Positions 33,801 to 46,100 of a stretch of 64,000 nt of DNA are shown here, one piece after another. The notes beneath the pieces were generated by a model that was not told the origin of the DNA, searched no databases, and worked only from the letters and a program-made list of their open reading frames with translations. Origin of the DNA: Congeria kusceri. Lineage: Eukaryota > Mollusca > Bivalvia > Myida > Dreissenidae. Location of the stretch: assembly GCA_027627225.1 (NCBI GenBank), contig CM051024.1:78645004-78709003 (forward strand). The letters are read 5' to 3'. Both the position numbers and the translations under genes were made by a program. Each line of letters starts with the position of its first letter. Positions within the stretch are counted from its first letter, which is position 1.

Positions 33801-35267
33801 GATAAATGACACAAATATTCATATTGAATCCTTTGAGACATTCTTCCATTAGACGTTGATATGTAGCAGGAGAATTCGTTAATCCGAACGGCATTTTATT
33901 AAATTGAAAAAATCCTATTGAGCCTACAGTAAATCCAGTTCTTTCTTTGTGATGTTCTTCCACTTCTACTTGGTGATACCCTGATTTCATGTCAATTGTT
34001 GAAAAATATTTTGCTCCATTGAGACAATCAAAAATTTCTTCAATGCGAGGTAGGGCGTATGAGTCTGAAACAGTTCTTTGATTTAGCATACGATAATCTA
34101 CACATAGCCTAAGTTCATTGTTTTTCTTTCTTACTAAGACAACATTGCTAGTCCAAAGTGATTTTGAAGGCCGAATGATACCTCCAGCTAACAATTGTTC
34201 AAGGTGTTGTTGGACTTCTTCTAACATACATGGTGGTATTCTTCGATGTCGTTGTTTGAATGGAGTTTCGTCAACAAGATCAATTCTGTGTTTAATTAAA
34301 TTATATTGTCCAATGTCGGTACTTGAAGTTGAAAAAATATCCTTGTGTTTTCTTAATAGTGTCTTTAATCTGCCCATCTGATCATTGTCCAATATGTTGT
34401 TATCATCAATGTCCCAATTATTAATTATTGCTTCGTCTTTATTTTTAGATTCAATTCGTTTCATCACTTCATCTGTCACAGATACCGGCTGAATTTCACA
34501 AAGGATAGACCTTGGAATGATCACAACTGTGTTTGTAGTTAAATTCGATAAATTTACTACGACTACTTGTTTATCGTCATTCCTATACTGTATAACAGTA
34601 GGTGTGACATCAACATATGATGGCAGACTACTTTCACTTGATTCTTGATAAATCACCGTGCTATCAGGATAATCCATTTGTTTATCAATAAATCCATTGA
34701 CATTTATGGACTCATTTGGTTTTAAAAATACTTTATGTGTCACAGCACTTCTTATCACACCAATTCTATTTTTACTTTTTGTCAGTTCTTTTTCACGTAG
34801 AACAATAGATCTAAAACATAAAAACCATGGTGTCCACATCTTCGCCTTCTGTAAAAATTGATCGCCAAAGTTTGACTTATGTTCCTTTAGCAATTCATTT
34901 AAAATATTGGTACCTAAAATAACAGGCGTTCTTTCAGAAAATTTGGTATCCGGTGTTACCAATAACAAACATGTGTGAGAATCAGCTTTTGGTAAGCCTT
35001 CCTCTGTTTTAATCTCTACTTCAATATAGCCTGTATATGGGAAATTATTTCCATCAGCACATTCTATGTTTAAAATGTTTGACAATGGCTGAATTGCGAC
35101 ATGGGACAAATTGTCCTTATAGAATGACTGTGAGATTACACTCACACAACTGCCTGTATCCAAGAGAGCTTTTGTACTAATGTTGTTAACAAAAATATTT
35201 GTCTCGTTGGTATCACCAACTAATTTTGGGTCCAATTTTCGTGTGCCCAAGTCTGACCCAACAACAG
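30849..35267 (-). pseudogene. pol: pol: protease, reverse transcriptase, RNase H, integrase
   Basis: On the minus strand the frame is open from within the end of gag, in the -1 frame relative to it. The protease has LLDTGS (about 35165). The RT has RHRRIPPCMLEEV, LRLCVDYRMLNQ and the catalytic YLDD near 33805. A one-base slip in the A/T run near 33680 shifts the frame, which continues with LGHVVSEKG, RNase H (FELHTDASIKALGA, ITDNNPLTYVL) and integrase: GHPGKERTLKLLREKFYWPG with CARCLRRK (HHCC zinc site), then catalytic D in CFDYLTLE, D in HSDQGANF and E in GPERFNRTLL. A second shift near 31875 leads to a GPY/F-like region (GDHVLVRKM), a TAA at 31472-31470 and an acidic C-terminal tail to 30849. 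The enzymes would process polyprotein, copy RNA and insert cDNA. Catalytic residues are intact, but the three lesions break translation. Confidence 0.92.
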
Positions 35268-35273
35268 GAGCAC

Positions 35274-36410
35274 TTATACTTTGGGGCAGTTATACTGTTT
35301 GTGACCCTTTTCCTTACAATTATAACACACTATCTCACCGCTTTGATTGAGTGGACAGTTTGTCTGCGTGTGCCCTTTCTCCCCACAAATGTAACATGCT
35401 CCTTGAAACGTAGTACTCGCTGTAGGTCTTGTGGGTCTGTACACCCCACGCCCACAACTGGAGTTGCCAATCTGACCCCTAACACCCCTGTAGGCTGCAC
35501 GTCCGCCAAATGGGTATCTACTCTGATATGAATTGGGCTGAGGTTTGTATTTATCTTTTTCTAAGTTGGCTATTCTATTATTTAATTGTTTTAATAAGTC
35601 TTTCATTTCCTTCAAATCTGTATTTTCTGGTTGTGGGACATTCACGGCTGGTTTACATGGTTTCTGTTCAAGTTTGGATTCTTGGAGTTCAATTTCTAAT
35701 TTCCGAAGTTCCTTCTTGAATTCATCGTAATTTTCAAATTTATCCAATTGGAAGACAGACATGTGTTTCAAGTCTTTATGCAAACCAGCGTGCAAGACTT
35801 TTTTCAATATATCAGTGTCAGTTCTTTTTACTGCTTTTAATTGAACTGCCTGGTCAAACACTTCCTCTAAACGTGTCGCATACTTAGTCACAGATTCATT
35901 CAAAAGTTGTTGACTTGCGTAAAACTTGCGCATTATACTCTCTCGTGATTCAATACTTCCAAACGTATTGTCAAGTTTATTTAAAATTTCATTCAGGTTC
36001 ACATCGGGACCAAGTCTCCTAACAACATCGCCTGCACTGCCTTTCAATGCTCGCCTTACACCTAATTCTATTTGTTCATTTTGATAGACATTGCTCTTTC
36101 TTAAGGCTTCAACTTCATATTTAAAAGTGTCATATGTCACTTCACCTTTACCCTCATCTCCGAAGAATGTAGAGATCTTTGGATACTGAAAGTTTCCTGG
36201 TCGATCAAGAAATATATGAGGATCAACAACAGTTGGAGCATGCGTAGTTTCGTATTTGGCGTTTCCAAATGCCTTTACTAATTTAAGTATGTCTTCTGGT
36301 GTTTCAATGTTTGGCTTTATATTCATGAGCTTCAGTGCCTCCAAAAATTTCATTTCTTCCTCTGATATTCCTCCTGCAGCCATATCTAATTTCTCCTCTT
36401 CAGGATCCAT
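35274..36410 (-). CDS. gag: gag: capsid and nucleocapsid
   Basis: An intact 378-residue frame. The N-terminus is acidic (MDPEEEKLDM). The middle has a retrotransposon capsid-like helical region, with FFGDEGKGEVTYDTFKYEVE and FYASQQLLNESVTKYATRLE. The C-terminal end has two CCHC zinc knuckles, CYICGEKGHTQTNC and CYNCKEKGHKQYNC, which bind genomic RNA. A basic Arg/Gly segment precedes the knuckles. The protein forms the particle in which reverse transcription occurs. Start at 36410 is the first ATG of the frame. pol follows in the -1 frame and overlaps its end, so Gag-Pol would need frameshifting. Confidence 0.92.
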   Translation of the reverse strand: MDPEEEKLDMAAGGISEEEMKFLEALKLMNIKPNIETPEDILKLVKAFGNAKYETTHAPTVVDPHIFLDRPGNFQYPKISTFFGDEGKGEVTYDTFKYEVEALRKSNVYQNEQIELGVRRALKGSAGDVVRRLGPDVNLNEILNKLDNTFGSIESRESIMRKFYASQQLLNESVTKYATRLEEVFDQAVQLKAVKRTDTDILKKVLHAGLHKDLKHMSVFQLDKFENYDEFKKELRKLEIELQESKLEQKPCKPAVNVPQPENTDLKEMKDLLKQLNNRIANLEKDKYKPQPNSYQSRYPFGGRAAYRGVRGQIGNSSCGRGVYRPTRPTASTTFQGACYICGEKGHTQTNCPLNQSGEIVCYNCKEKGHKQYNCPKV

Positions 36411-38772
36411 GATTGATGACTGTTCAAAATTTAATCTACAAACTACAAGGAACTATATGCTCATAAACCTTTTAAAGTTTAATTCAATATACACATCTAT
36501 ACAATAAAACATTCATCATAATTCAAACAACTATAAAATGTCCCACATTGAACCACACACGATTGCAATCTTTCAGGCACTATACTCACAAGCAAAAGTC
36601 TCTCTTTCAATCAACGCACTATTCTTTCACACATATCAATCACCACCTTCAACTCACCTCTAATGAATTTTCAATCAAATTCAACCCTCAACTTTTAACA
36701 ACTCACTTTTCCTCCCTATCACACAGTAAAATGTCGAGATACCCTCAGTACAAATATATTTGGAAATGCAATTCACATCAATATTCACGATTTCACAGAT
36801 GTCTATAAACTGTCTGTATCCACTGAAGAAAACACTAAGTATTTTGTTTCATAAAATACTTTCAATGTTATACAATTATCAATGTTCACGAATTAATTCA
36901 CTTTTATTTCAATTTTAAATAAATATTGTCAATAAAGTTCACTTTCACATAAATTCACTGTTGACGTCTTTTTAATCCACTGTAAAATTCTGCGGACTGC
37001 ACTATGAACTTTCAGAGTTCAATGCCGTTGCGAAGTTATCAATTCCAGGTGTGCATATTATAGTATGTACGGTAGTGAAGACGTAGAAGTTGTATCTTGT
37101 GAACAAGTGTTCTTCATCTTCATCAACCAAGTACGGTAAACGGTTACCGCAACATATGCATGATAATATTTATATTACTGAAGTTAATTGAAGGTAATAC
37201 GGTAAATGGCTATTCAAATAGGCGCGCTTATAGCATTCAGCCAGTTATATGGTAAACCTCGGAATTCTTTCCCATATGTCTAACCGGAGATAATTTGAAT
37301 TATAATACACTGTGTGATAATATCACCTACACAAAATTGTTTGAGAGAATAATATTTACATTTAATTTCAAGAAACTGCTTCTTAAAATCAAATTATTTT
37401 GTCGAACTTTTAGCAAGAACAGAAATATTCAATGAACATTTAATTTCTCCCTGAACAAGGATTTTTCAATGAAATATTACAGAATTATGTCTTCCAAATT
37501 CTGAATATTTTTAACTACAATTTTTTTTTTTTTTTTTTTTTTAATAATATCTAAATATTATATTTATAAATGTTTATATTACTGCTATTGTTACTAGTCT
37601 ACTATTTGTATCCAATACGGTGACTACCTAAATTTACTAAACGTACAATGATAAGTTCCTAGTAACTACAACAAAGATTCTTCTACAGCGGTAATTCAAC
37701 TAATGGTGAGGTCAAGTCAGTATGTCAACACAACCAAGAACCACTTCACACTTGGGACAGGAACGATCAACACACAAAGGGAGATAATCAGTCTTCAACC
37801 TTGAAATGATAAATGTACCATACCAAGGGAGATAATACGATTAAGTCACTGAAACCAACAAATAAAAAAACATTCAGATTGATGAGTTTAAAAACTCGCA
37901 GCTTAGAAACTATACCTGGGATATAGTAAACCGAGATTTGAAATGAACTGCTTCATATACATAAATAACTTGATTATATTATAAGAACTTAGAAATAGCA
38001 GCTCAATGTGTATTTTTATAATAAGTAGGTTACAATAGGAAACGTGAAAGAAATATACTGTACTTAATGAAAATAGTGAATAAGAACCTTCACCAGTAAT
38101 TACTCTTCATGCAATAGTGCAATTCAGTGAATTCTTTCCTTACACACTTACAATATCACACAAGAAAATAACCAGATATTACAGTGCTTTATCCCAGCCA
38201 ACCCAATAGCAAAAAAATAAACCTTATATAATATATACAATTAGAAATATACTGTCAGCTGTAATATCTGTTAAATTTGCAATCAAAATTGGTACTCATG
38301 CTCAGTAGGAAGGAATACAATTTTGTAGCCACTAGAACTTATTTATTAATAAAAACTGATGCCACGCCACTATAAAAATTAAACATCACCGATACGTCCA
38401 GATCAGTGAAGAGTCCTGAAGAATGTCTGATGTATTTAATAATAGGCCACGAACATTGTTAGTCGACAGCTGTTGTACTACCGACACTGTCACGTCCCCT
38501 GAACGACTGACACGACTGGATCCCCAAACGTCTGGAACGACCAACACGACTGGATCCCAAACGTCCGGAACGATCCGACCGGACTAGATCTCCCACGTCC
38601 TGCACGACCGGATTCACACGTCTGAGGTAATTTCAGGCACGAATTGTTGCACGAACGATGCTTCCCTGTAACGACTGTTCTGGGTCTTACTGGATCTCTG
38701 CCCCCACGTACTGACACGATTTCAGGCACAACTCTTCAATCGCTCTTATGCACGACTCTCCTCCCCTCTAAA
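36411..38772 (-). other. Long untranslated leader of the LTR element (about 2.4 kb)
   Basis: The region between primer site and gag is far longer than in most gypsy elements. It contains T22 at 37521-37542 and a GC-rich repeat at 38503-38625. The frames in it (36548-36808 on +, 38490-38729 on -) lack recognisable domains. Confidence 0.65.
38503..38625. repeat. GC-rich ~33-37-bp tandem repeat in the leader
   Basis: About three and a half degenerate units of the type 'cacgactggatcccaaacg' followed by 'tctggaacgac' lie next to the primer site. Base composition is clearly richer in GC than the rest of the element. Confidence 0.65.
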
Positions 38773-38787
38773 CCACGTTGGGCGCCA
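38773..38787 (-). other. Primer binding site (tRNA-Lys type)
   Basis: On the element strand TGGCGCCCAACGTGG starts two bases after the 5' LTR. It is complementary to the 3' end of the lysine tRNA whose terminus is CCACGTTGGGCGCCA, as in elements and retroviruses primed by tRNA-Lys1,2. Confidence 0.85.
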
Positions 38788-38789
38788 TT

Positions 38790-39630
38790 TGTAACTCTTG
38801 CAGTATTGACGGACAACTCGAGGGTTACCTTACGTAGGTTCTTTATTGTTCAAGTTACAAAATATACGGTATCAGATGACCAAACAGAACACGGCATCTG
38901 AAAACAATCATAACACTTATAGCTGCAAATGTGCAAATAATAACGCATACACTCATAATTATATAAAGTAAACCTAACATGAATATTATTATAATTATGT
39001 AGAATATTTAACCATTCTAGTGGCTGACTTTATCTAACATAAATTACCTGCAAACAAAACAAACCAATAGATAAAATAACATATACATCACGAACTGTTC
39101 AGCTTGACATTTATTAACCTAAAACCAATTAACAACACAGATACTTTATTCTTACCGATTTAGGGAATCAAACACCACTTGCCCTCGTTCTTACACCTAC
39201 ACGTGCGGCTGCTGTAAGTTAAATTCATGCAAACATTATTAAAGTGCCATTTTTAGTATTCGTTACTTCACCAAATATTAGTTTGAAAAGATCGATAAGA
39301 TACAATTGGGTCGTTATTTCTCAAGTCGCGGAAACACATAATTTAACATTGAAACAATGTTAAATCTTTACAAAATACAACACGACATGAATGCAGTTCA
39401 CCGCAAACATCAATCCCAAGAATACTAACCATATAGAGATACCGACGTAAAAATATATTTAACTGCTCTCAATTCAAAAACCAGCCCGCATGAACCAACG
39501 TCTTTTTAGATTTTAAACCTTTCTCCAACTCCCCAGCTGACAGTGTCACGTGATGAGCAATACAGTAAAATAAACCAAAAGAAAGGGTTGCACACCACCA
39601 TAAAACAAACGTAACAATCCAGGGGCTACA
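38790..39630 (-). repeat. 5' LTR (841 bp)
   Basis: Same sequence as 29566-30410, with TGTAAC...GCTACA ends. I count six substitutions between the two copies by eye, plus the small indel. Confidence 0.95.
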
Positions 39631-40920
39631 TTTAAGCTTCAAAAATTAATATAAGTTGATAAACACTACCTTAATGATCATTCATCCATTAATACGATGT
39701 TGATATCATATATCAAAATTCGTGTTGTTTACAAACATAATTGTTCCAAACATGCATCTGGGTCATAATTTAAAATAATTATTTATTTAGTATTGTGTGC
39801 CATCCTACTTAGAATTCTTAAATCTTACCTGAGATTAAACTGTGTTTAATTTTGTATTTTCTTCCAATGAAGTTGCAGCTCTCATCTGTTGTGAGCCATA
39901 CCAAGCCCACACCAAATGGAATTTATTCCACAGACATACAATATATCGACAGGTTTGAACCATCCAGATGTCATGATATCTAATAATGTCATGATATCTA
40001 ATAATGTTCTTAAAACACAATGACACTTGTAAATGTATACTCAAAGTATTAAATCCCAAATTTCTCGTTACAAATAAAACAGTCTTTAATACTTTCACAT
40101 ATTCCAAACTAGGGCCTAATGTGTACATGGTTAATCTATGATCTGGGTGAACTTCTTTTGGTACAAATATAAACATTGCGTAAATCGTGCTTAATCCGCC
40201 CAGTCTAGACGCCAACTACATTAAAGGGGCACTGTTCTCCTATTTCACATTATCAGTCGACCATGTTACACTTTGAACCTCCAATGAAACCCGTTACTCG
40301 TTTAATAAAAGTAAATTACATATTATATTATATATATATTTATTTCCGGTTAATAAACTAAACTAATGAAGCTTTTTAAAATCGCTAACAGCATTCACAC
40401 TATCGGTTGTAATGCTCGTAGTATCAGTTAGCCTACAAAACGACACGGTCACTTTAACTCCCTCTTCCGATAACACATCGGGTCGGCTAGTGCATATAAA
40501 TCAGCTTTTTAAAAAGTGTGTCATCTGTTGCTTTTACAACGAGTTACATATGCACTCTCGATAAAATCTGCAATATTTTATTATATTATTAAGATCATTG
40601 AAGTATACTGTAGTTCTTCAACTTCGAATGCTTCTCCCTACCCATGAACTAATCTTATTTCTACTGCGGTTTCAATTCTCATTTTACATATCGAATATGA
40701 TATTTCATGTTTTTATTATCCATTTTCCGTTCTTGTTAACCCTTTTCTCATTCCACTTCGTATTGAGGGCCAGGAATACGGTAGTCTCTCCTCATCCCCT
40801 TTTCATTTTCATCCAGGCATTACGTAATGTACTCGGAAATATGTTTGTATAGGTTGAGGATAGGTCTGTTCACTAACTATGAAAACTAAAGGTCTAAAGC
40901 CACTGAATATGTTTGAATTG
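39631..40920. other. Non-coding; one unassigned 126-codon frame
   Basis: The minus frame 40215-39835 (start MASRLGGLSTIYAMF) ends at a CAG|GTAAGA donor-like site and includes a 17-bp tandem duplication (tgacattattagatatca type, about 39970-40005). One segment, YVKVLKTVLFVTRNLGF, is faintly like the start of LARGE-type glycosyltransferase domains, but the rest does not follow. I do not call a gene. At 40223 a TTAAAGGGGCACTG motif resembles the ends of the TTAA elements described below. Confidence 0.35.
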
Positions 40921-40927
40921 GTATGTT

Positions 40928-42350
40928 GGCTGGCAAATTATTCTTCTTAGAGGAGGAGATGTCCACACAAATCCTGGTCCAGATACCTCAATTTGTACAT
41001 AATCTACATCTTCAACAACCGATGCATTCAAAAACAATCTGATACAACAGTTGATACCACTGATCTACTTTTCCCATCATACCATACGCCGTTCATAAGT
41101 GATAGACCAACTGATCCCCATGGGGGTATTCTTATATATGTTTGATGAACTTAGATTTGATATTTTTGTTATCGAGCGTCCAGACCTTCAAATTGACGAT
41201 GTCGAATGTATTTGGGTCGAACTACGTATCAAGGGTAGGCGACTTCTATTCGGTTCTTTCTACAGACCACCTTACTCTACCCATTACATTATGCAATGCA
41301 TAAGTGATTCTATTGCGCTCGTTGTTGACACTGGCATCAACAATATTGTTATCACAGGTGATTTCAATCTTGACTTATATAAACCTCAGTGTAAGAGCAA
41401 ACTATATTCCCTTCTGTTACAGTTTGGCCTTTCTCAGTTGATCAATGAGCCTACTCATTTCACGCAAACTTCTGAAACTATTCGAAAATCTAACTGTCAA
41501 TGAATTAGTCTCTGTATATCACCCTTTTTGCCAAGCTCTTGATGATGGCAAAGAAGTAAGAGCAGTCCTTTGTGACATATCGAAAGCCGTTGATAGAATA
41601 TGGCACGATGGACTTATTCATAAGCTTCGACTTAGTGGAATTTCGGGCGATCTATTATCTTGGTTATCTGACTATTTGAGTGACAGAAGGCAGTGTGTTG
41701 TAATCTCCGGCTGCAAATCTTACGCCTTTTTGCAGATGATACTGCGCTATATATAATTGTCGACAATCCGGTCGATGCTGCTACACATTGAATTCCGATC
41801 TGGCAAAAATCCATTCCTGGGCTGATAAGTGGCTTTTCTAGAAAGTGCAACCGTCTAATTCATCCACCTCTCTTCCTTAATGATTGCCAAATCAATAAAG
41901 TAACGTCCTATAGACATATTAGTCTGATCTTCTCAAATTCATGTTCCTGGCATGACCACATTGAAGTAATTAAGCAAAAAGGCGTGGCAAAGAATAAACT
42001 TGATGAGATCTTTCAAGTTCACACTCGATCGAAAGCCTCTTCTTACTATATACACGGCATTTATAAGACCTATTATTGAATATTCTGACGTAGCAGCTTG
42101 AATGAGCATTTGTATACGAAGAATATAGTGGAAAGTCCATTTTGTCGCTGTGGCGAGATCGATGATACCTATCACTATTTCTTCAATTGCCCTATTTATC
42201 TTGATAAAATAAGTATTATATTTTACAATCTGTCTGCTTTCCCACCCATCACCTTGCAACTCCTTCTCTTCGGTATTAAAGATGAATCATACGAAAAGTT
42301 TTTTATATTTAAATAAGCTCAGTCGTTTATTCGAGACATTCACCGATTTT
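40928..42350 (+). pseudogene. LINE remnant with 2A-like motif, EN, RT and C-terminal pieces
   Basis: Reading + : WQIILLRGGDVHTNPGP at 40931-40981, a 2A-like motif found at the N-terminus of many CR1-like ORF2 proteins, with a TAA soon after. Then SDRPTDPHGGILIYV (frame break near 41143), the endonuclease body 41145-41470 (VECIWVELRIKGRRLLFGSF, ITGDFNLD), a short RT piece 41505-41730 (VRAVLCDISKAVDRIWHDGL, DYLSDRRQ), a deletion that removes RT motif C's upstream part, and FADDTALYII near 41733. The last piece, 42098-42316, has CRCGEIDDTYHYFFNCPIY, the C-terminal zinc motif. Several frames, stops and internal deletions make it a dead fragment. It is a different lineage from the LINE at 8-14 kb, judging by the different C-terminal motif. 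Confidence 0.78.
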
Positions 42351-42918
42351 AATCCAACTTCTATTGGAAAAGACCAAAAGTCTCAACCGTTGCCCTGCTC
42401 CGCAAACATCTGTTGTCTTCTCCCAATTACTCGTGTGTTAACACCTTAATCCCTCCATCTCTTCCCAAGTATCTGTCGATATACCATTTAGTCTTTGCTC
42501 GATAATACTAATGCGTTACGCTTTTATGTCATTTACATTCTTCTTTGTATTACAATCTGTTTCATTATTTGAAATTTTATACTTCAAAATTATTATAGCA
42601 AGTCAATTTTCATACTGTCCTTATCCATTTGACAATCACGTTGTAGTTTCGCAGACACTATAGTTTACACCGTATCAGCAGCTCATTTACAAAGACAGAA
42701 GAGAGACATAGCATAAGCTCAGGCTTCCTTCTCAAATCTATCGAATTTATCCTATGATTCTCTCTTAAGCATTCTTGTAAACATTTTTTGATTTGTGATA
42801 TTTGGTCAAATGTATGATGTATGTTGTTTTGTAATGCTTGCATGTATATTTGATTGATTAAATATATAATGTTTAAACTAAAGTTAAATTCAACAGAATT
42901 AACAGTCTGATACATACT
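42351..42918. other. Non-coding
   Basis: Nothing supported. The minus frame at 42658-42915 has no domain. Confidence 0.5.
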
Positions 42919-43166
42919 GGGCCCGTTTCAAACAGATTTCGTAAGATTTTCGTAAGAATTCTGCGATTCTTACGTACGAACGTTCTTACGAAAATTCTTA
43001 CGCCTGTTTCATAAACACGTTCGCAAACTTAAGAATTCGTACGAATCTTAAGAACGTTAAACCAGTCTAAACATTTCCAATGGAGATAAAAAAGCAGCAT
43101 GAAGTTTGTTGGCGCGCAATGTCAAACATTCGTCTGCTAGTACAGATGGTCGCTCGCTCGACCAAC

Positions 43167-46100
43167 ATGTCTGAAGAAGAAACGGAGCTTCTTGTGGACA
43201 TGTGCTCAGGGAAATCCCTGAGCGAATTGAACGGCTCCTTCTGGGAGCGCGTAACTGACAGGTTTGTTATTGACATATCAATTGATGCAACGTATAATTA
43301 CTAGTACAGTGCACTTTTCCCTCCGTCACATAATTTTCGCGTAGCTTTTACGGCATTAAAAAATCAAAAGAAATTATTTTGTTGTAGTTTGTAAACTGAT
43401 TGCTTTTAATCTGAATGGCATGTGTTTTCATACATTCAGGGTCAACAGCGTCGGTATACATGTGTGACAGGCCTCCAAAAAAAAGTAAAGAAGAAGTGGG
43501 CCGATGTAAAGGTAATAAACACGCTAACTAAAAATAAACGCGCAAACAGTATAGTTGTAGATTTCTCCAAAATCTATATAAAGTTAAGAATAGCATCCAT
43601 ATATTTTCAACTGGAGCGTGTATAACTTTAAATTTTAGTCGACTACAAAGAAAAATGCAATGAGGCTAAAGTCGGCAGTGGGACAGACGGGCGGGGGACC
43701 ACCAAAGCTTTTGTCTAATTTATAGAGGAGAAGGTTAGTGTATATTTCGTCAAGGTTGAGTATTTTCAATAGTGTGTAGGCATTAATGTTTTTATATTGT
43801 GTTGTAGTATACTGAAAACATGCAACCGATTTGAACTTGACCGTATTGACCTGACCGTGTTAAATTATAGTCGGCCATATTTGTTATTATCTGTCAATAG
43901 ATTCCGTTGATTTGTGTGCAAAATAACATGTTATATACTCAACGATCAGTGTGGAAGCATTTCGGCCACACATGTATTTGCCATGCAAAATCGCTTCTTG
44001 ATAGCAATTACATAAACATCGTTTGGTAATCAGTGCCTCACAGTTTCGACTATAATTAATTATCTAAAAGTAAAGCAAATGTCAATAGGGTTTTTGTTAT
44101 TGTTTGTGAAAGGTGCTGTCTGTGCTTCCCAGTTGTGTAACAGAGGGTGTTGGTGGTGGTATTGACACCTTCATAATAATAGGTATTGCTTTTAACATTT
44201 TTGTTTTTGTTAACTGAAATGTTTATGTTTCATACAAGTTATGCATCTATCACTATTTTCCCCCAGGTTGGTGGAGAGCCGGGCTGACTCACGTGAATAA
44301 GACTTAAAAAATCCAATCAAAGTTTATTTCCCATGGTCCAGAATCATTCAGCTTGTCCAATTGCTGACTGTCGGGAAACGCTCTCGGTCTCGCCTTACAT
44401 ACCCATAGGGAAAATATTGATTATTCATTACTGCTCTCAATGGGCTAATAGTATCAATATAATACTAATAGTAATGTTAGTACAAATAACATAGATATGA
44501 TGTGAAATAATAATGTGTAGGACTTATGATGTGCCCATGCCATTGCTTATTCAAGTTTATATTTCTTTTATTATATTTAGTATATGGTGGATATTAAAAT
44601 ATAACTTTAATCTGATTGATATTGACTCAAACATCAATTAATTTATCATATAATCGTACATAGTGTTTTGGTACTACCAAACACCAATAATAGTTGTTTT
44701 AGTTACATATAAACTTTAATTCTCACTCCATGCAAAATGAATGTTATTTTGATATTTAAATTCATTGCGAAAGAATATAAATTAACTGTCTAGCTTATGT
44801 CGTTTTGTTGATAATGTTTTTGTAAAATGAGTTAAACAGCTATATAAAACCACATCAAATTTGTTACTTACAAACATGTATTTTAAGTTTATCGCCCATC
44901 AAGCTATCATATCCTATCGTGGTTAAACAGGTTATTCAGACAGATTCATGCCATTTGAAAATTTTAATAAAAAATCATATAATATTAAACCTTCAACATG
45001 TTAAGGCATGTTTTTATCTGTGTATTATTTTTTTTATTATTCAGAGCACCAACCAGGAGGGTTCTTCAAAGAAAATGAAGCAACATAGTTAGTTGAAGGT
45101 TTGATATTTATTAAATACATGTTAAAATCATTTCTTATGGAACAAACACATGTCTACACAAAAAAACATAACTGCCACTGTGGGTCATGTTGAGAATAAC
45201 CCCGAATGCAACTTTGTCACAAGGATTTCTTTGCAAGCACCATGTAGTTTTGTGGTGTAACAAGAGCTGTCTGAGCACAGCGTGCTTGACTATTCGAAGA
45301 ATTTCAGTTGTAGGGAAAGATCTATGATCACAAACGGTACAGGGTGCTGCAAAAAGGAGCAGGGTGGAAATCCGGACCAGTCTGTTGACATTTCTATTAA
45401 TTTGCTAAATCCAGGCTATTAATTATTTTAATGCTTGTAATTAAGGTTTCTTAAGCATATGCTATTCATATATCATAGGGTAGTTGCACAAATATATTAC
45501 ATTTCAACAGATATTCAATATTTCTGTGTTGACCAGCCCTAAGCAGCAAAAGGGAGGGGGAAGACCAAAAAGGAGAAGGGTACAGCACACTTTTATTTTG
45601 CTCTAGATCTTTCCTAAGCTGGTATATATTTTGGAAAGTAGAAATACAGAATTGAGTTATGGCAATTATTTCATCAAATTATTTCAAGTGAAAACCTTAT
45701 GTAGTTAATAAATTGTTGTGTAGTTTTAAAGTTATAAGAGTTTTGAATATAACTTTAAAAAGAAAATCAATGTAAAGAAGGGGCATAACTCTGTCAAAAT
45801 GCAAAACAGAGTTATGAGGTCTGTTGCTCCTGTTAACGGAGTTAATGTCAGATGTTTAGTCCAAGTTTCAAGCAAATAAATTATGTAGTTTTGAAGTTAC
45901 AAGACGTTTGAATAAAAACTTAAACCAAATTCAGACACGGACGCTAATGCCGACGTTGGGGCGAAAGGTCACATATTCTTTGATTAGTCAATCTACAAAT
46001 GTAGTTAAGTTTGGTAATTCTAGTTTGAAATGTATCAAATTTATGGGCCTTTCTACCCTTAGCTATTAGGATAAGTAAAAGATTTCGATAAGCTAGTTTC

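Larger units (their letters stand above)
29566..39630 (-). mobile_element. Full-length Ty3/gypsy LTR retrotransposon
   Basis: A 10,065-bp element on the minus strand with two near-identical LTRs (TG...CA ends), flanked by TTTA on both sides (29562-29565 and 39631-39634). The order on the minus strand is 5' LTR, primer site, long leader, gag, protease-RT-RNase H-integrase, purine tract, 3' LTR. The PR-RT-RH-IN order assigns it to the Ty3/gypsy group. There is no env-like frame. The LTRs differ by about six substitutions and one small indel, so the insertion is recent, yet pol already has two frameshifts and one nonsense codon. Confidence 0.93.

Noticed and set aside
39835..40215. 126-codon minus frame, faintly LARGE-glycosyltransferase-like at one segment
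   Set aside because: Only one short segment resembles the family, the frame contains a tandem duplication, and no catalytic motif follows.
40212..40465. Possible third TTAA element (TTAAAGGGGCACTG ... gtcactttaa)
   Set aside because: Only a few bases of inverted similarity and no shared internal sequence.
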